Positions 55,126 to 63,588 of a stretch of 64,000 nucleotides of DNA are shown in pieces. The stretch spans positions 6,018,546 to 6,082,545 of the forward strand of contig NZ_CP032157.1 in assembly GCF_003555545.1 (NCBI RefSeq), given 5' to 3'. The stretch is from Paraflavitalea soli (GTDB lineage: Bacteria; Bacteroidota; Bacteroidia; Chitinophagales; Chitinophagaceae). Each line of letters begins with the position of its first letter. Positions within the stretch are counted from its first letter, which is position 1. Both the position numbers and the translations under genes were made by a program. The notes beneath the pieces were generated by a model. It did not search any database and was not told the DNA's origin. It saw nothing but the letters and a program-made list of their open reading frames with translations.

Positions 55126-57120
55126 CTACCACCTAACTCTGATCCCCACATAAAAATTCACCGGTGCCTGTATAAAATAACCCGGCACACCCGATGCCGT
55201 AATCAATCCATTCGTATAATACACCCGGTTCGTAATATTATTCATTACGCCATACAATGTCACCTTACCCAATTGCCAGCTCCCATCCATGTTCACGATA
55301 AAATAGTCCGGCAATTTGGTCGTATTGGCATAATCAATATACGATTCCCGCTGGTACCGCACACCTACCCCCGCCTGCCAGCCCCGTTTTACCAGCCTCA
55401 GTTCCTGGTTGCTGATAAAAGCAGGCGTCAATACCGGCCGCAGGTCTACCCCTTCTTCTTTGATCCTGTTCATAGATGCCGAAGACTGATTTCTTAACTC
55501 AATGCCATTGTCCCACCGCCACCAGGCTTCCAACTCAGCTCCGCTGCGGTAACTCCTCGCAGCGCTGCTATGCAGGGGTACCCCTGTTGGCCCTATCTGT
55601 CCGTTCAACGTGATCTCATTCCGAAAACGCATATAATACAAGTTCGCACTCACGAATACCTTGCGGGCAAAGTACTTGATCCCCAGCTCCTGGTCGATCA
55701 CCTGCTCTGGTTTTACCGCGTTGAACAACAAATCCCCATTGCCATCCCTGGTCAGGTCATCATTGCCCATCAGCAGGTCGTTGCGCGTGGGCTCCCGGCG
55801 TGTGTGACCAATCGAATAATACAAGCGCATACCAGTAGGAAGGCGATAACCGATACCGAGCGTGCTGTTAAGGAAATTCCAATACTGCCCCGGCATCATT
55901 TCCGTTCCTTTATAGGTAAAACTGCTGTAGCGGTATTGCACATCTCCCAGGAAATCCCACCGGCCTGCATTGACCATCGCTTTGGTAAATACACTGCTTT
56001 CATTCCGGTAACCTGTATTCACATACAACTGGCCCAATGTTCGCTCACTGCCCGTATGACGGCGCTGGTACCATTGCGCCTGCACACCGCTGTACAACTT
56101 CATATGTTTGGTAGCATACCTGTGATAAGAAAATGCCCCAGTGAAATGCGAACGGAACGCATAATTATACAGTTCCGCCGTCGCCGGCTGACCAATGAAA
56201 TGATTATAATCAAAATCATAATTGCCATCCAGGTAATTATAAAAAACGCCGCTGTGCAATTGGTGCCGGCTGTTCAGTTCCCACTCATGGTGCACCTGCA
56301 CATGTGCCTGCAGAAAGCGATCATATTCCTGCTTGCTATTCGCATTGTACCGTTTATTCTTCCGTACACTGTCCAGCGGAGCGCCGATCCACGCCAATTC
56401 ATTTTTCTGCTCACCAAGGAACGACACGATATATACTTTATGCTTTTTACCCCAATAACCGGGATTGATAAAGACCGAACTGGAGCTATTGGCCGAATGC
56501 TCCCGGTAGCCATCCGAATGCAGGTGCGACGCCCGCGCATATAGCCCCATATTATTTTTCAAACCCGTATTCACCGACCCGTTCAAGCGATAATAATTGA
56601 AGGAACCATATCCTGCAGAAGCCTGTCCACCCGCGCTGTCCTTAAAACGTACCGACTCAAAATACAGGCTGCCACCGTAAGCCGCTACGCCTTGTTTGGA
56701 ATAGCCCGCCCCTCTTTGTACCTGCACACCCGACACCGATTCCAGGAAGTCCGGGTAATTAGAAAAATAAACACCTTGATCTTCCGGTTCATTCAGCGGC
56801 ACCCCGTTCAGACTCATATTGACCCTTGTCTGATCGATGCCGCGGATCCTGAAATAAGAATGGCCCGATGCGCTGCCCGCATCCGTATAAAAGGTTACAG
56901 AGGGAGTTTGCGAAAGTAACACCGAAGGCTCTTGCCCATAATTCTTGCGTTCCAGTTCTTTCCGCGAAATATGACTGATCGTTACCGGCGATTGTGCCGG
57001 TGGTGCAAATGGAGAAGTGATTACTACTTCTTCCAATACCGTACTCGTATCTTTTTTATCCTGGGCGAGGGAAAGGTGAGCGGCAAGCAGTGCGCTTGCC
57101 AGCAGGCAGAGTTGTTTCAT
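55126..57120 (-). CDS. TonB-dependent outer-membrane receptor
   Basis: 664 residues with a signal peptide (ALLAAHLSLAQ). A plug domain follows (FRIRGIDQTRVNMSLNGVPL, VQVQRGAGYSKQG), then a barrel rich in aromatic strands, ending in Arg-Trp (YVGIRVRW), the usual C-terminal signal. The N-terminal carboxypeptidase-like extension of SusC proteins is missing, and no SusD is adjacent. Its place inside the NAD operon suggests a pyridine precursor such as nicotinamide riboside or NMN as ligand, although the sequence itself does not show this. Confidence 0.9.
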   Translation of the reverse strand: MKQLCLLASALLAAHLSLAQDKKDTSTVLEEVVITSPFAPPAQSPVTISHISRKELERKNYGQEPSVLLSQTPSVTFYTDAGSASGHSYFRIRGIDQTRVNMSLNGVPLNEPEDQGVYFSNYPDFLESVSGVQVQRGAGYSKQGVAAYGGSLYFESVRFKDSAGGQASAGYGSFNYYRLNGSVNTGLKNNMGLYARASHLHSDGYREHSANSSSSVFINPGYWGKKHKVYIVSFLGEQKNELAWIGAPLDSVRKNKRYNANSKQEYDRFLQAHVQVHHEWELNSRHQLHSGVFYNYLDGNYDFDYNHFIGQPATAELYNYAFRSHFTGAFSYHRYATKHMKLYSGVQAQWYQRRHTGSERTLGQLYVNTGYRNESSVFTKAMVNAGRWDFLGDVQYRYSSFTYKGTEMMPGQYWNFLNSTLGIGYRLPTGMRLYYSIGHTRREPTRNDLLMGNDDLTRDGNGDLLFNAVKPEQVIDQELGIKYFARKVFVSANLYYMRFRNEITLNGQIGPTGVPLHSSAARSYRSGAELEAWWRWDNGIELRNQSSASMNRIKEEGVDLRPVLTPAFISNQELRLVKRGWQAGVGVRYQRESYIDYANTTKLPDYFIVNMDGSWQLGKVTLYGVMNNITNRVYYTNGLITASGVPGYFIQAPVNFYVGIRVRW

Positions 57121-57209
57121 GAGTGAAGGGTTGGGTATATCAATTGCCAGAGGGCAACAGCTTAAACTTTAATGTGCTTTTGAAGGCCATTCATTTATTA
57201 AAAGCCAGA

Positions 57210-57392
57210 CTAGTGGGTGATTGTCAAATAATCATCTACAGCTTCACGGAATGCTATTTTTAACTCTTTCACAGAAGAGCCTTCAAAGCTGATCAGGTCA
57301 TTAATGGCAAGAACCTTACCATGAAACACATCATCCGTAGAACTATAAGATAATGATGCGTAGTATTCCTTGTATTGCAAAATGTCATTCAT
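57210..57392 (-). CDS. HicB-family N-terminal domain protein (truncated form)
   Basis: 60 residues. YASLSYSSTDDVFHGKVLAI and FEGSSVKELKIAFREAVDDY match the N-terminal domain of HicB-type antitoxins. The ribbon-helix-helix DNA-binding half that normally follows is absent. The frame stops after DYLTITH, and I find no continuation in other frames. No hicA toxin gene is next to it. It could be a remnant or a stand-alone ligand-binding module. It is embedded in the NAD operon with gaps of 15 and 89 bases. Confidence 0.75.
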   Translation of the reverse strand: MNDILQYKEYYASLSYSSTDDVFHGKVLAINDLISFEGSSVKELKIAFREAVDDYLTITH

Positions 57393-57407
57393 GTTGAATG
57401 TGTCTTT

Positions 57408-57959
57408 TTATTTTAATAATAGCCGGTCCCTCGCCTCCATCAGCGCAAATCCCAATAAATTCGCTCCCTTCCATTGCAATGGGTTTTCGGTGCCCTTGGC
57501 GCTTTGCGCCATTCCTATTCCCCAGATCTTATCAAAAGGGCTCGCCTCCACAATCACCTTTTTCCCTGTTCTTAGTAAAAATTGTTGCAGGTCCGCATGC
57601 TGTGAAAACTTATGGAAAGAACCTTCCGCTACCAATAAGTAGCCCTTCTCCTGCCATATCCCGGCATCAAAATTCCTCACCTTTCTGCCAATCGCTTTGG
57701 CCACCGCAGGTTTCGGTGCTGATAACACTTCCTGGAAAGCTTCGTCATCACCAAACAACAAAGCCTTTTTAGCCATCATCCAATGCTCCGCAGTAGGGTA
57801 GGTAATTCCATCCACCGTGAAAGCAGCAGGATACCATTGGCTCAGGCATGACTTATCAATAATCCCCTGTTGCTTTTGTGTATGGCCCCAAAAGAAAAAG
57901 TATTCTACCGGCTCCCCTGCTTCCACTTGTTTAATCAATATGTCTAATGAGTACTTCAT
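57408..57959 (-). CDS. NADAR-family protein
   Basis: 183 residues. FFFWGHTQ, LSQWYPAAFTVDGITYPTAE, EHWMMAKKALLFGD and IWGIGMAQ are typical NADAR/YbiA features. NADAR proteins remove ADP-ribose attached through N-glycosidic bonds. Known roles include reversing guanine ADP-ribosylation by DarT-type toxins and riboflavin-related chemistry (YbiA). The catalytic fold looks intact. It follows nadV by 36 bases, placing ADP-ribose removal in the same transcript as NAD synthesis. Confidence 0.9.
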   Translation of the reverse strand: MKYSLDILIKQVEAGEPVEYFFFWGHTQKQQGIIDKSCLSQWYPAAFTVDGITYPTAEHWMMAKKALLFGDDEAFQEVLSAPKPAVAKAIGRKVRNFDAGIWQEKGYLLVAEGSFHKFSQHADLQQFLLRTGKKVIVEASPFDKIWGIGMAQSAKGTENPLQWKGANLLGFALMEARDRLLLK

Positions 57960-57995
57960 AAATTATCCATTTTTACAGGAAAGCCGTGTATATTA

Positions 57996-59450
57996 TCAGC
58001 TTGCTGTTATTGCTTTTTTCTCTCCACTCCCCGCCCTTTCCCGCGCCTCCTCAAACTTCACCTCATTCAGCAGCTTCCCGTTTTCAAACACCGTCACCAG
58101 TTGATCTTCCAGCTCAGGCTCCAGCTCCTTACGCACCGTTTGATAGACCCCATCCGTAAGGATCAGCTTCAGCTGACCGGCCTTGGATCTTTTGAAAGAT
58201 TCCACCAGCCTGCCATGAGAGTCGATCTCAATAGGGTGCTTTTGTACGTCCACCGCTTCTCCATTCACTTCTGCATAAGAACATTTGAAGGCAAACTTTT
58301 GCGTGTCCCTGTCCACCCGCTGCAACAAAGCACCACCCATACCCAATACCAGGTTCTCTGCACCAATGCCATTTATCTTAAGCGCATTGTAGATATGACG
58401 GATCGTGTCTACCGTAATGCCATCCCCCTGTATCACACGCACCTGCGGTGGTAATACCTTAAATCCTTTTTCATTGATCGTAAAACCAAACTTCTCCATC
58501 AGGATATCAAATACTTTCAACAGCGTAAAGACAGGATCACCACTATCAGGCCGTATCACCAACACCCCATCACGACTCAACACAAGCTCCTTCAATTCAG
58601 CACCCCAGTATTTGCTGCAGGCCCGGAAAATATCGTACGAGTCAGATACACAAGCTACCGTTCCTGTGGGGAAGGTTTTCAGTATATGTTTGAACACCTC
58701 CAATTCTCCTTCTTCTCCCAGCAGCGTACAGATCGAGTGCTCCGTAGCAGGGATCGACAAACCATACACCTGGTCCGCACCATAATATCTTTTCGCCATC
58801 ACACTACCCATGATATTGTCACTACCCCGGAAATTCAGCAGGTGCGCCGCACCGCCAATACCGGCACTCTCTACAGAGCTCACCCCACGAAAACCAAAGT
58901 CATTCAAAACAAAATCGATCGAAGCCATGGCGCTTTCAGGCGCTGTTTCCCGGAAATATTCGGCGACGATTTCCCGGATGGCTCTCGATTGTGTAGCCAC
59001 CGTACAGGGATACCACACTTGCATCAGCAAGGTTTCGAGAAAATTGGTGAGCCAGAAACAGGCAGGGTCCGTATTCTCGATCGTCACCAGCACATTGTTC
59101 ACCGGTACCGCCGCCCCTTCAGGAACCGCTTTGATGCGCACAGGCAGTTTGCCACCATGCTTTTCTACGATATAATCGAACTTACTACGGTCAAATACAT
59201 CAGTACGGCCAAACACTTCCTGTAAAACAACTTCCGCCGCATCGATCTTGGCAGTGGTGATCACTTCACCCTGCAGGTAATACTTCAGAAAATATTGCAG
59301 GCCAAAAAAGATCGTCTCGTCAAACTGACCACCCCGGCTCTCCAGGTAGGAGTATATTTTCGTAGTACCGGGATAATATAATTTGTGGTGGGAATATTTG
59401 TAAGCATCGGCAAGCAGTAAGATGTTTTCCTGGGTTTTCATTGCATTCAT
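57996..59450 (-). CDS. nadV: Nicotinamide phosphoribosyltransferase (NAMPT)
   Basis: 484 residues. ILLLADAYKYSHHKLYYPGT and YSYLESRGG at the N-terminus, NDFGFRGVSSVESAGIGGAAH, the phospho-accepting His in PATEHSIC (equivalent to human H247) and VIRPDSGDPVF match NAMPT. It joins nicotinamide with PRPP to give NMN. It follows the NadM-Nudix gene by 38 bases. Together the two enzymes form a two-step route from nicotinamide to NAD. Either of two Met codons (59450 or 59441) may be the start. Confidence 0.95.
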   Translation of the reverse strand: MNAMKTQENILLLADAYKYSHHKLYYPGTTKIYSYLESRGGQFDETIFFGLQYFLKYYLQGEVITTAKIDAAEVVLQEVFGRTDVFDRSKFDYIVEKHGGKLPVRIKAVPEGAAVPVNNVLVTIENTDPACFWLTNFLETLLMQVWYPCTVATQSRAIREIVAEYFRETAPESAMASIDFVLNDFGFRGVSSVESAGIGGAAHLLNFRGSDNIMGSVMAKRYYGADQVYGLSIPATEHSICTLLGEEGELEVFKHILKTFPTGTVACVSDSYDIFRACSKYWGAELKELVLSRDGVLVIRPDSGDPVFTLLKVFDILMEKFGFTINEKGFKVLPPQVRVIQGDGITVDTIRHIYNALKINGIGAENLVLGMGGALLQRVDRDTQKFAFKCSYAEVNGEAVDVQKHPIEIDSHGRLVESFKRSKAGQLKLILTDGVYQTVRKELEPELEDQLVTVFENGKLLNEVKFEEARERAGSGEKKAITAS

Positions 59451-59488
59451 TTTTGAATAAAAGTATAAGGAGTTAATTTATTATTTAA

Positions 59489-60394
59489 TCAGGCCTGTTG
59501 ATGGGTAATATTCGTCATCAGCATATTTACCAGTGTATGATGCTCAGGTGTTATGCTTTTGGTGTCTACCATATCCGGAAGGGTTCGGGTGTAAAACCAG
59601 GCAAGTTCTGCCAGGTCGTCATTGGCCTTCGCGTTGCCACTTACATACTCCGTCTTAAAGAACAGCGTCATGATCTTATCCGCTTCACTGCGATAGCGCC
59701 AGTCATCGATTTTTGCAGACCCTATATATTGCATTGCGCCTGTTGTTAGCTCACCACATTCTTCCTGCAACTCCCGCGCCGCCGCCGCTTCATAGGAGGC
59801 ATCTGCCGGATCGGCAAACCCACCCGGAAACCGCCAGTGCGTTGCCCCATGTTTTTTACCCAGCAACACTTCCTTTCCCTCATTTCTCAACACCGCAATA
59901 TCCACCGTGGGATGAACAGCATCGTACCGGTTGTGATAAGCATAATTGATCCCCATCCTGAAATCCACCGTATCCAGCACCCGGTCTGCATTTTCATCCC
60001 GGATCATAGTAGCCGAATAATCTCCTTGTTCGGGAAGCGCCACTACAGGCAAATGACCACTGTAATAAGGAATAAAACTGTCCCGGCTTCCATACAACAC
60101 AAAAGACTCATGGGGAAACGTATTGCAAAGCAAACCATCCAGCCGTTCACTCCATACACCATCATCCGGATGATCACTTAAAGGTAATATCACCAGCTCC
60201 GGTGCATATTGCTTCAACAGCCTTTCACGCGTGTAGAAGTCAAATGGGTTGCGACAGCTGCCCTTTACCGGCGATACCCCCAGCACCACCACGATCTTAT
60301 TGTGGTGGGGCCTGATTTCATTCAGCAGGTACTTATGTCCCTCATGCAGGTAAGGCGTCTGAAAGCGGGCGATGATCACTCCGGTAGTCTTCAT
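59489..60394 (-). CDS. Bifunctional NMN adenylyltransferase / Nudix hydrolase
   Basis: 301 residues. The N-terminal NadM-type domain has the motif HEGH (17-20) in ARFQTPYLHEGHKYLL and GSRDSFIPYY. The C-terminal Nudix domain has the full Nudix box (GGFADPADASYE to RELQEECGEL, about 190-215). This fusion is known from Synechocystis (slr0787-type). It adenylates NMN to NAD and hydrolyses ADP-ribose. It is first in the operon. A palindromic operator touches its start codon and overlaps its promoter. Confidence 0.94.
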   Translation of the reverse strand: MKTTGVIIARFQTPYLHEGHKYLLNEIRPHHNKIVVVLGVSPVKGSCRNPFDFYTRERLLKQYAPELVILPLSDHPDDGVWSERLDGLLCNTFPHESFVLYGSRDSFIPYYSGHLPVVALPEQGDYSATMIRDENADRVLDTVDFRMGINYAYHNRYDAVHPTVDIAVLRNEGKEVLLGKKHGATHWRFPGGFADPADASYEAAAARELQEECGELTTGAMQYIGSAKIDDWRYRSEADKIMTLFFKTEYVSGNAKANDDLAELAWFYTRTLPDMVDTKSITPEHHTLVNMLMTNITHQQA

Positions 60395-60415
60395 TTTGCG
60401 TCATTTAAACGCAAA
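60395..60415. promoter_or_regulatory. Candidate NrtR operator 1
   Basis: TTTGCGT and ACGCAAA arms are separated by 7 bases, making a 21-bp palindrome. It lies immediately upstream of the NadM-Nudix start codon and overlaps the TATATTTG -7 element. Size and position fit the known 21-bp NrtR sites, although those vary in sequence among lineages. Confidence 0.7.
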
Positions 60416-60443
60416 TATAAACAGGCTAAATGAAACCAGCAAG
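60412..60443 (-). promoter_or_regulatory. Promoter of the NAD operon (TTG / TATATTTG)
   Basis: On the minus strand, TATATTTG (60412-60419) is a perfect -7 TAnnTTTG element, with TTG about 20 bases upstream as the -33 element. Both lie between or within the two palindromes, so a bound regulator would block RNA polymerase. Confidence 0.6.
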
Positions 60444-60445
60444 CT

Positions 60446-60468
60446 TTTTGCGTAAAAAGGACGCAAAA
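60446..60468. promoter_or_regulatory. Candidate NrtR operator 2
   Basis: TTTTGCGT and ACGCAAAA are separated by 7 bases, with the same core arms and spacing as operator 1. The centres are 52 bases apart, about five helical turns, allowing cooperative binding. Confidence 0.7.
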
Positions 60469-60539
60469 TGTTTGCTGCTTAAGAAAACCGGCTATTCAGC
60501 ACCTCCCTAAGCGCATAACTCCTCCCGCCGTAAGCGGGC

Positions 60540-60570
60540 GCTCGTAGCTCGCAGCTCATGGCTCGTAGCT
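60540..60570. repeat. AGCTCG-rich dispersed repeat, copy 2
   Basis: A 31-base element of GCTCGnAGCT-type motifs similar to the one at 41202-41232. A CCCGC/GCGGG hairpin (60524-60538) directly precedes it. Confidence 0.55.
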
Positions 60571-60618
60571 GTTTTCAACTGGCAGTTTGGCAGCTGTTGC
60601 ACCAAAAATCCTGGCACC

Positions 60619-60761
60619 GATAAGCAAATGATCAACCTGATGAGAAGCAATGGCTACCCATAGATCAGCCTACCATCAGCCGTAGATCAACCATGGATCA
60701 GGTTACTCTGAAGTAAACCGAACGTAAACCAGAAGCAAACTTGAAGTAAACTTAAAGTAAA
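60619..60761 (+). repeat. 11-bp-periodic array with changing unit
   Basis: GATCAGCC-like motifs occur at 60630, 60663, 60674, 60685 and 60696. (A)GTAAAC-like motifs follow at 60712, 60723, 60734, 60745 and 60756. Within each group the interval is 11 bases or a multiple. Cutting the sequence into 11-mers from 60619 keeps one register across both groups, so the unit changes but the phase does not. Two units in the middle are poor matches. The array is non-coding and lies between the NAD operon promoter and nrtR. Confidence 0.65.
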
Positions 60762-60858
60762 GTGAAACGTCTTAAACGGAGCCTAAGACGGGCAAACAGG
60801 ACAGGAACGCCTGTTGTGGAAGGAAGAATAGAAAGACCTGATTATTCATCGATTTGAT

Positions 60859-60890
60859 TGGCTCAGGTGAAATCCTGAAGGGGCCTGAGC
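60859..60890. terminator. Inverted repeat downstream of nrtR
   Basis: GGCTCAGG and CCTGAGCC enclose 16 bases, 65 bases past the nrtR stop. There is no clear T-run, so its role as a terminator is uncertain. Confidence 0.35.
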
Positions 60891-60954
60891 CGAAATTAAA
60901 TTTACTGTTATTATGGCAGGAAATGCAAAAAAACATTGCAGCCCTGTTCCATTT

Positions 60955-61647
60955 TTATACCTCAAAGTTCATCCCCTCTTTCTCCAGCTGCTGGTACCGC
61001 TGCTCATTAAACCGGTACATTTTGCTCGGCCGACCCTTGCCCTCCGGCTTGGCGTACTCATTCGTTTCATCCAGGATACCCAGCGCCAGCATCTTCCGCG
61101 AAAAATTGCGCCGGTCAATATCCCTGTCCAGTAAGGTCATATACAGGTGCTCCAGGTCCGCAAAGGGAAATACCTTATCCAGCAATTCAAACCCGATCGG
61201 CTGGTACCTGATCTTAGCCCTGATCCGCTCAATAGCTACCTTTAATATATCCAGGTGGTCAAAAGCCAGTTCAGGCAATTGCTTGATCCCAAACCACTGC
61301 GCATGCTCCGCATCCGTACTCGCTTTCAACTGCTGGAATTGCGCCGATTGCACCAGCGCGAAATAAGCGATCGAAATGATCCTTTGCCGCGGGTCGCGGC
61401 CCGGGTCGCCAAACGTATACAATTGCTCCAGGTAGTTCACCTCGATACCCGTCTCCTCCTGCAACTCCCGGCGCACCGCCGCCTCCAGCGACTCCCCCTC
61501 CAGCACAAATCCACCCGGAATAGCCCAGCTGTTTTGAAAAGGCGGATACTTGCGTTGTATTAATAATACAGATACACCCTCATGCTTCGAGTAGCCAAAC
61601 ACCACCGCATCTACAGCTACCTTGATATGTTGTTCCGAAGATGTCAT
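60955..61647 (-). CDS. nrtR: NrtR-type NAD regulator (Nudix domain plus winged helix)
   Basis: 230 residues. The N-terminal Nudix domain includes PPFQNSWAIPGGFVLEGESL and the intact Nudix box ending RELQEETGI (about 46-68). The C-terminal winged helix (about 150-230) has RNFSRKMLALGILDETNEY and GKGRPSKMYRFNEQRY. NrtR proteins repress NAD biosynthesis genes and release DNA on binding ADP-ribose-type ligands. The intact box means it may also hydrolyse a substrate. It lies next to the NAD operon and ends a three-gene minus-strand unit (DinB-like, winged-helix protein, nrtR). Confidence 0.88.
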   Translation of the reverse strand: MTSSEQHIKVAVDAVVFGYSKHEGVSVLLIQRKYPPFQNSWAIPGGFVLEGESLEAAVRRELQEETGIEVNYLEQLYTFGDPGRDPRQRIISIAYFALVQSAQFQQLKASTDAEHAQWFGIKQLPELAFDHLDILKVAIERIRAKIRYQPIGFELLDKVFPFADLEHLYMTLLDRDIDRRNFSRKMLALGILDETNEYAKPEGKGRPSKMYRFNEQRYQQLEKEGMNFEV

Positions 61648-61664
61648 TCAGCCTGCAATATATC

Positions 61665-62738
61665 CTATTCTAACGCCACTTTCAACCCCAGGAATTTCGC
61701 ATATCGCCGGGCGGCGGTCCCAACAGCCTGCTGTACAGCCTGGCTGGTTTTGTCAAAATGTTCCGTTTCGATGGCCACTTCTTTGGTGCCCACCGTCCTG
61801 GTCCAGATGCCCCTTACCTGCCCGCCTGCCACTATCGTAGCACTGAACTGACCATTGGCCGTCATCGCCAGTTTATGTAAATGCGCTTTGTCCACCGCCG
61901 CACTGCGATCGGTATAACCCAGCAGATACTCATCAAACCCCGGCAGCAAGTGTACAGCACCATTCTTTTTCAGGTCAGGTAATCCCGGCGGCATAAAGTA
62001 GGTCACTCCTTCTACTACCACTGTTTCCAATTTATCCTTTACCGCCGCTGTTCCCTTTCTCGCATCCCCGAGCGTAATACCCGCCCACCACATAAAGTCT
62101 TTTTCTGTCGCCGGGCCATGACTGCTATAATACCGCAAAGCCAGTTCCGCCAGCGGATCAGCCGGTTCATACCGCTGTTCCTTCGGCACCCAATCATCCA
62201 GCAACACATGCGTAAATTGTTTACCCCGCCGCGGGCCCATACAGATCAATTGCTCCTGTGAAGCATGCAGCAGTAAATGCCCGATGCCATAATGGGAAGC
62301 CTTGATCCCTTTCTTTTTCAACACTTCCGCCAGTTCCTCCCGCGTCAGCACTTCCCCATCCTGCAAGGCTTTCACCAGGATATTATTGCTCTTCTTCACC
62401 GCTGCCTTGTCCAACGACTCCTTCAGCAGGTGAGGGGTATATTTCCTTTGGATGATGGGCGATACCATGCGCAGCATCCAATGCACATCCGCCGGAGCTA
62501 CCCAATGCCAGGTGCCCCGCAAAGCCCAGGTACGGATGATCTCTTTATTACCAACCGCCTTTTCAATACCCGCATCCGTGGAGCCGGGCAGCCGCACCCC
62601 GATACTCCATTTCGCCCCCGCATAATCCTGCGCCTGCATAGCCCCCATCCAGCGAACAACCTCACCGGCAGTTTTAAAAGCAGGCGCCGAAAGCTGTTGG
62701 TTCAATAAGCGGTATTGTGCGATGCCGGCTGTTTTCAT
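61665..62738 (-). CDS. Winged-helix DNA-binding protein of the AlkZ/YcaQ-like (HTH_42) family
   Basis: 357 residues from MKTAGIAQYRLLNQQL. WMGAMQAQDYAGAKWSIGVR and RTWALRGTWHWVAPADVHW match the HTH_42 superfamily. That superfamily includes AlkZ/YcaQ DNA glycosylases, which act on alkylated or cross-linked bases. The catalytic QxQ/QxD-type motif cannot be assigned with certainty here; the QAQD sequence is suggestive. It lies 17 bases upstream of nrtR in the same unit. The longer frame to 62807 adds a weak leader and is rejected. Confidence 0.85.
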   Translation of the reverse strand: MKTAGIAQYRLLNQQLSAPAFKTAGEVVRWMGAMQAQDYAGAKWSIGVRLPGSTDAGIEKAVGNKEIIRTWALRGTWHWVAPADVHWMLRMVSPIIQRKYTPHLLKESLDKAAVKKSNNILVKALQDGEVLTREELAEVLKKKGIKASHYGIGHLLLHASQEQLICMGPRRGKQFTHVLLDDWVPKEQRYEPADPLAELALRYYSSHGPATEKDFMWWAGITLGDARKGTAAVKDKLETVVVEGVTYFMPPGLPDLKKNGAVHLLPGFDEYLLGYTDRSAAVDKAHLHKLAMTANGQFSATIVAGGQVRGIWTRTVGTKEVAIETEHFDKTSQAVQQAVGTAARRYAKFLGLKVALE

Positions 62739-62760
62739 GAAGCGTATTTTGGCTGTTAAG

Positions 62761-63384
62761 TTACTGTTTACTGAAAAAATTGACCGCCAGGAAACTGTTG
62801 CGGCCATAGGAGTCCGTATTCTTCCTGTTAGCCGGTGTTTCTGTTTTAGATGACCCGGATGCCTGCTCTTTTACCTTCAGCACATAGAACATATAATCTG
62901 TCATTGGCGCATCCTTCAGGCCCACCTGGTGACCGATTGTAACCACCTGGCCGCGATGATACGTGCTGTGGTTCAGACAATGCTGGATGATCTCAAACCG
63001 CGGCCTGCAGATCGTTTCTGAAAACCACAGCTGGCAATAGCAATCCTCCTGCACCTCCTCTTCCGTCAGCGATTGTACATATTTACTAAAGTCTGCTGCC
63101 TGCTCCACCAGCCTGTTCAGCACAGTCGTAAGATCGTCATCAATACCCTGCTGCAACCCATTCGGTCTTTGCTGCAAGTGCCCCATCCACTCCCGCTCCA
63201 CTTCCCATATATGTAAAAGCGTAGCCTTGATACCGGGAAAACTGGAAGCCGCAGAGGCCTCCAGCAACACCGCAGGCTTACTTTTCAGCCAGTCTGTAAG
63301 CCGCGTAATCGCCCAGCAATTATAGGTGGCCAGGTCCTGAAGCTGTGTCAGCAGACTTGATCGATGAAAGGAAGTGTAAAGCAT
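62761..63384 (-). CDS. DinB-family protein
   Basis: About 207 residues from MLYTSFHRSSLLTQLQDL. The four-helix DinB fold is indicated by LATYNCWAITRLTDWL, the first metal His in TLLHIWEVEREW and HCLNHSTYHRGQ with the remaining His pair. DinB-like proteins are often stress-linked thiol transferases or metal-dependent hydrolases. Actual roles are mostly unknown. It is first in the unit with the winged-helix gene (22 bases on) and nrtR. The last 35 residues form a polar, probably flexible tail. Confidence 0.88.
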   Translation of the reverse strand: MLYTSFHRSSLLTQLQDLATYNCWAITRLTDWLKSKPAVLLEASAASSFPGIKATLLHIWEVEREWMGHLQQRPNGLQQGIDDDLTTVLNRLVEQAADFSKYVQSLTEEEVQEDCYCQLWFSETICRPRFEIIQHCLNHSTYHRGQVVTIGHQVGLKDAPMTDYMFYVLKVKEQASGSSKTETPANRKNTDSYGRNSFLAVNFFSKQ

Positions 63385-63588
63385 AGGTTTGCTATTTATA
63401 ACACAAAGCTCCACCCGGGTAGTGACAGCAGTATGTCAGGAGCAAATCTGCCCTGGAAAATTTATTTTAACTACAATTCATACACCTAAAACCTCAATTC
63501 ATCCACAATGTTGCCGATCCCATCTCTTCCTATTTTTTCTTTGCAAATTGGTTCATCATGCCCCACCCGGCAATAAATCCTTGCTGCA

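Noticed and set aside
55570-56544. 324-codon plus-strand frame
   Set aside because: It is antisense to the TonB receptor barrel.
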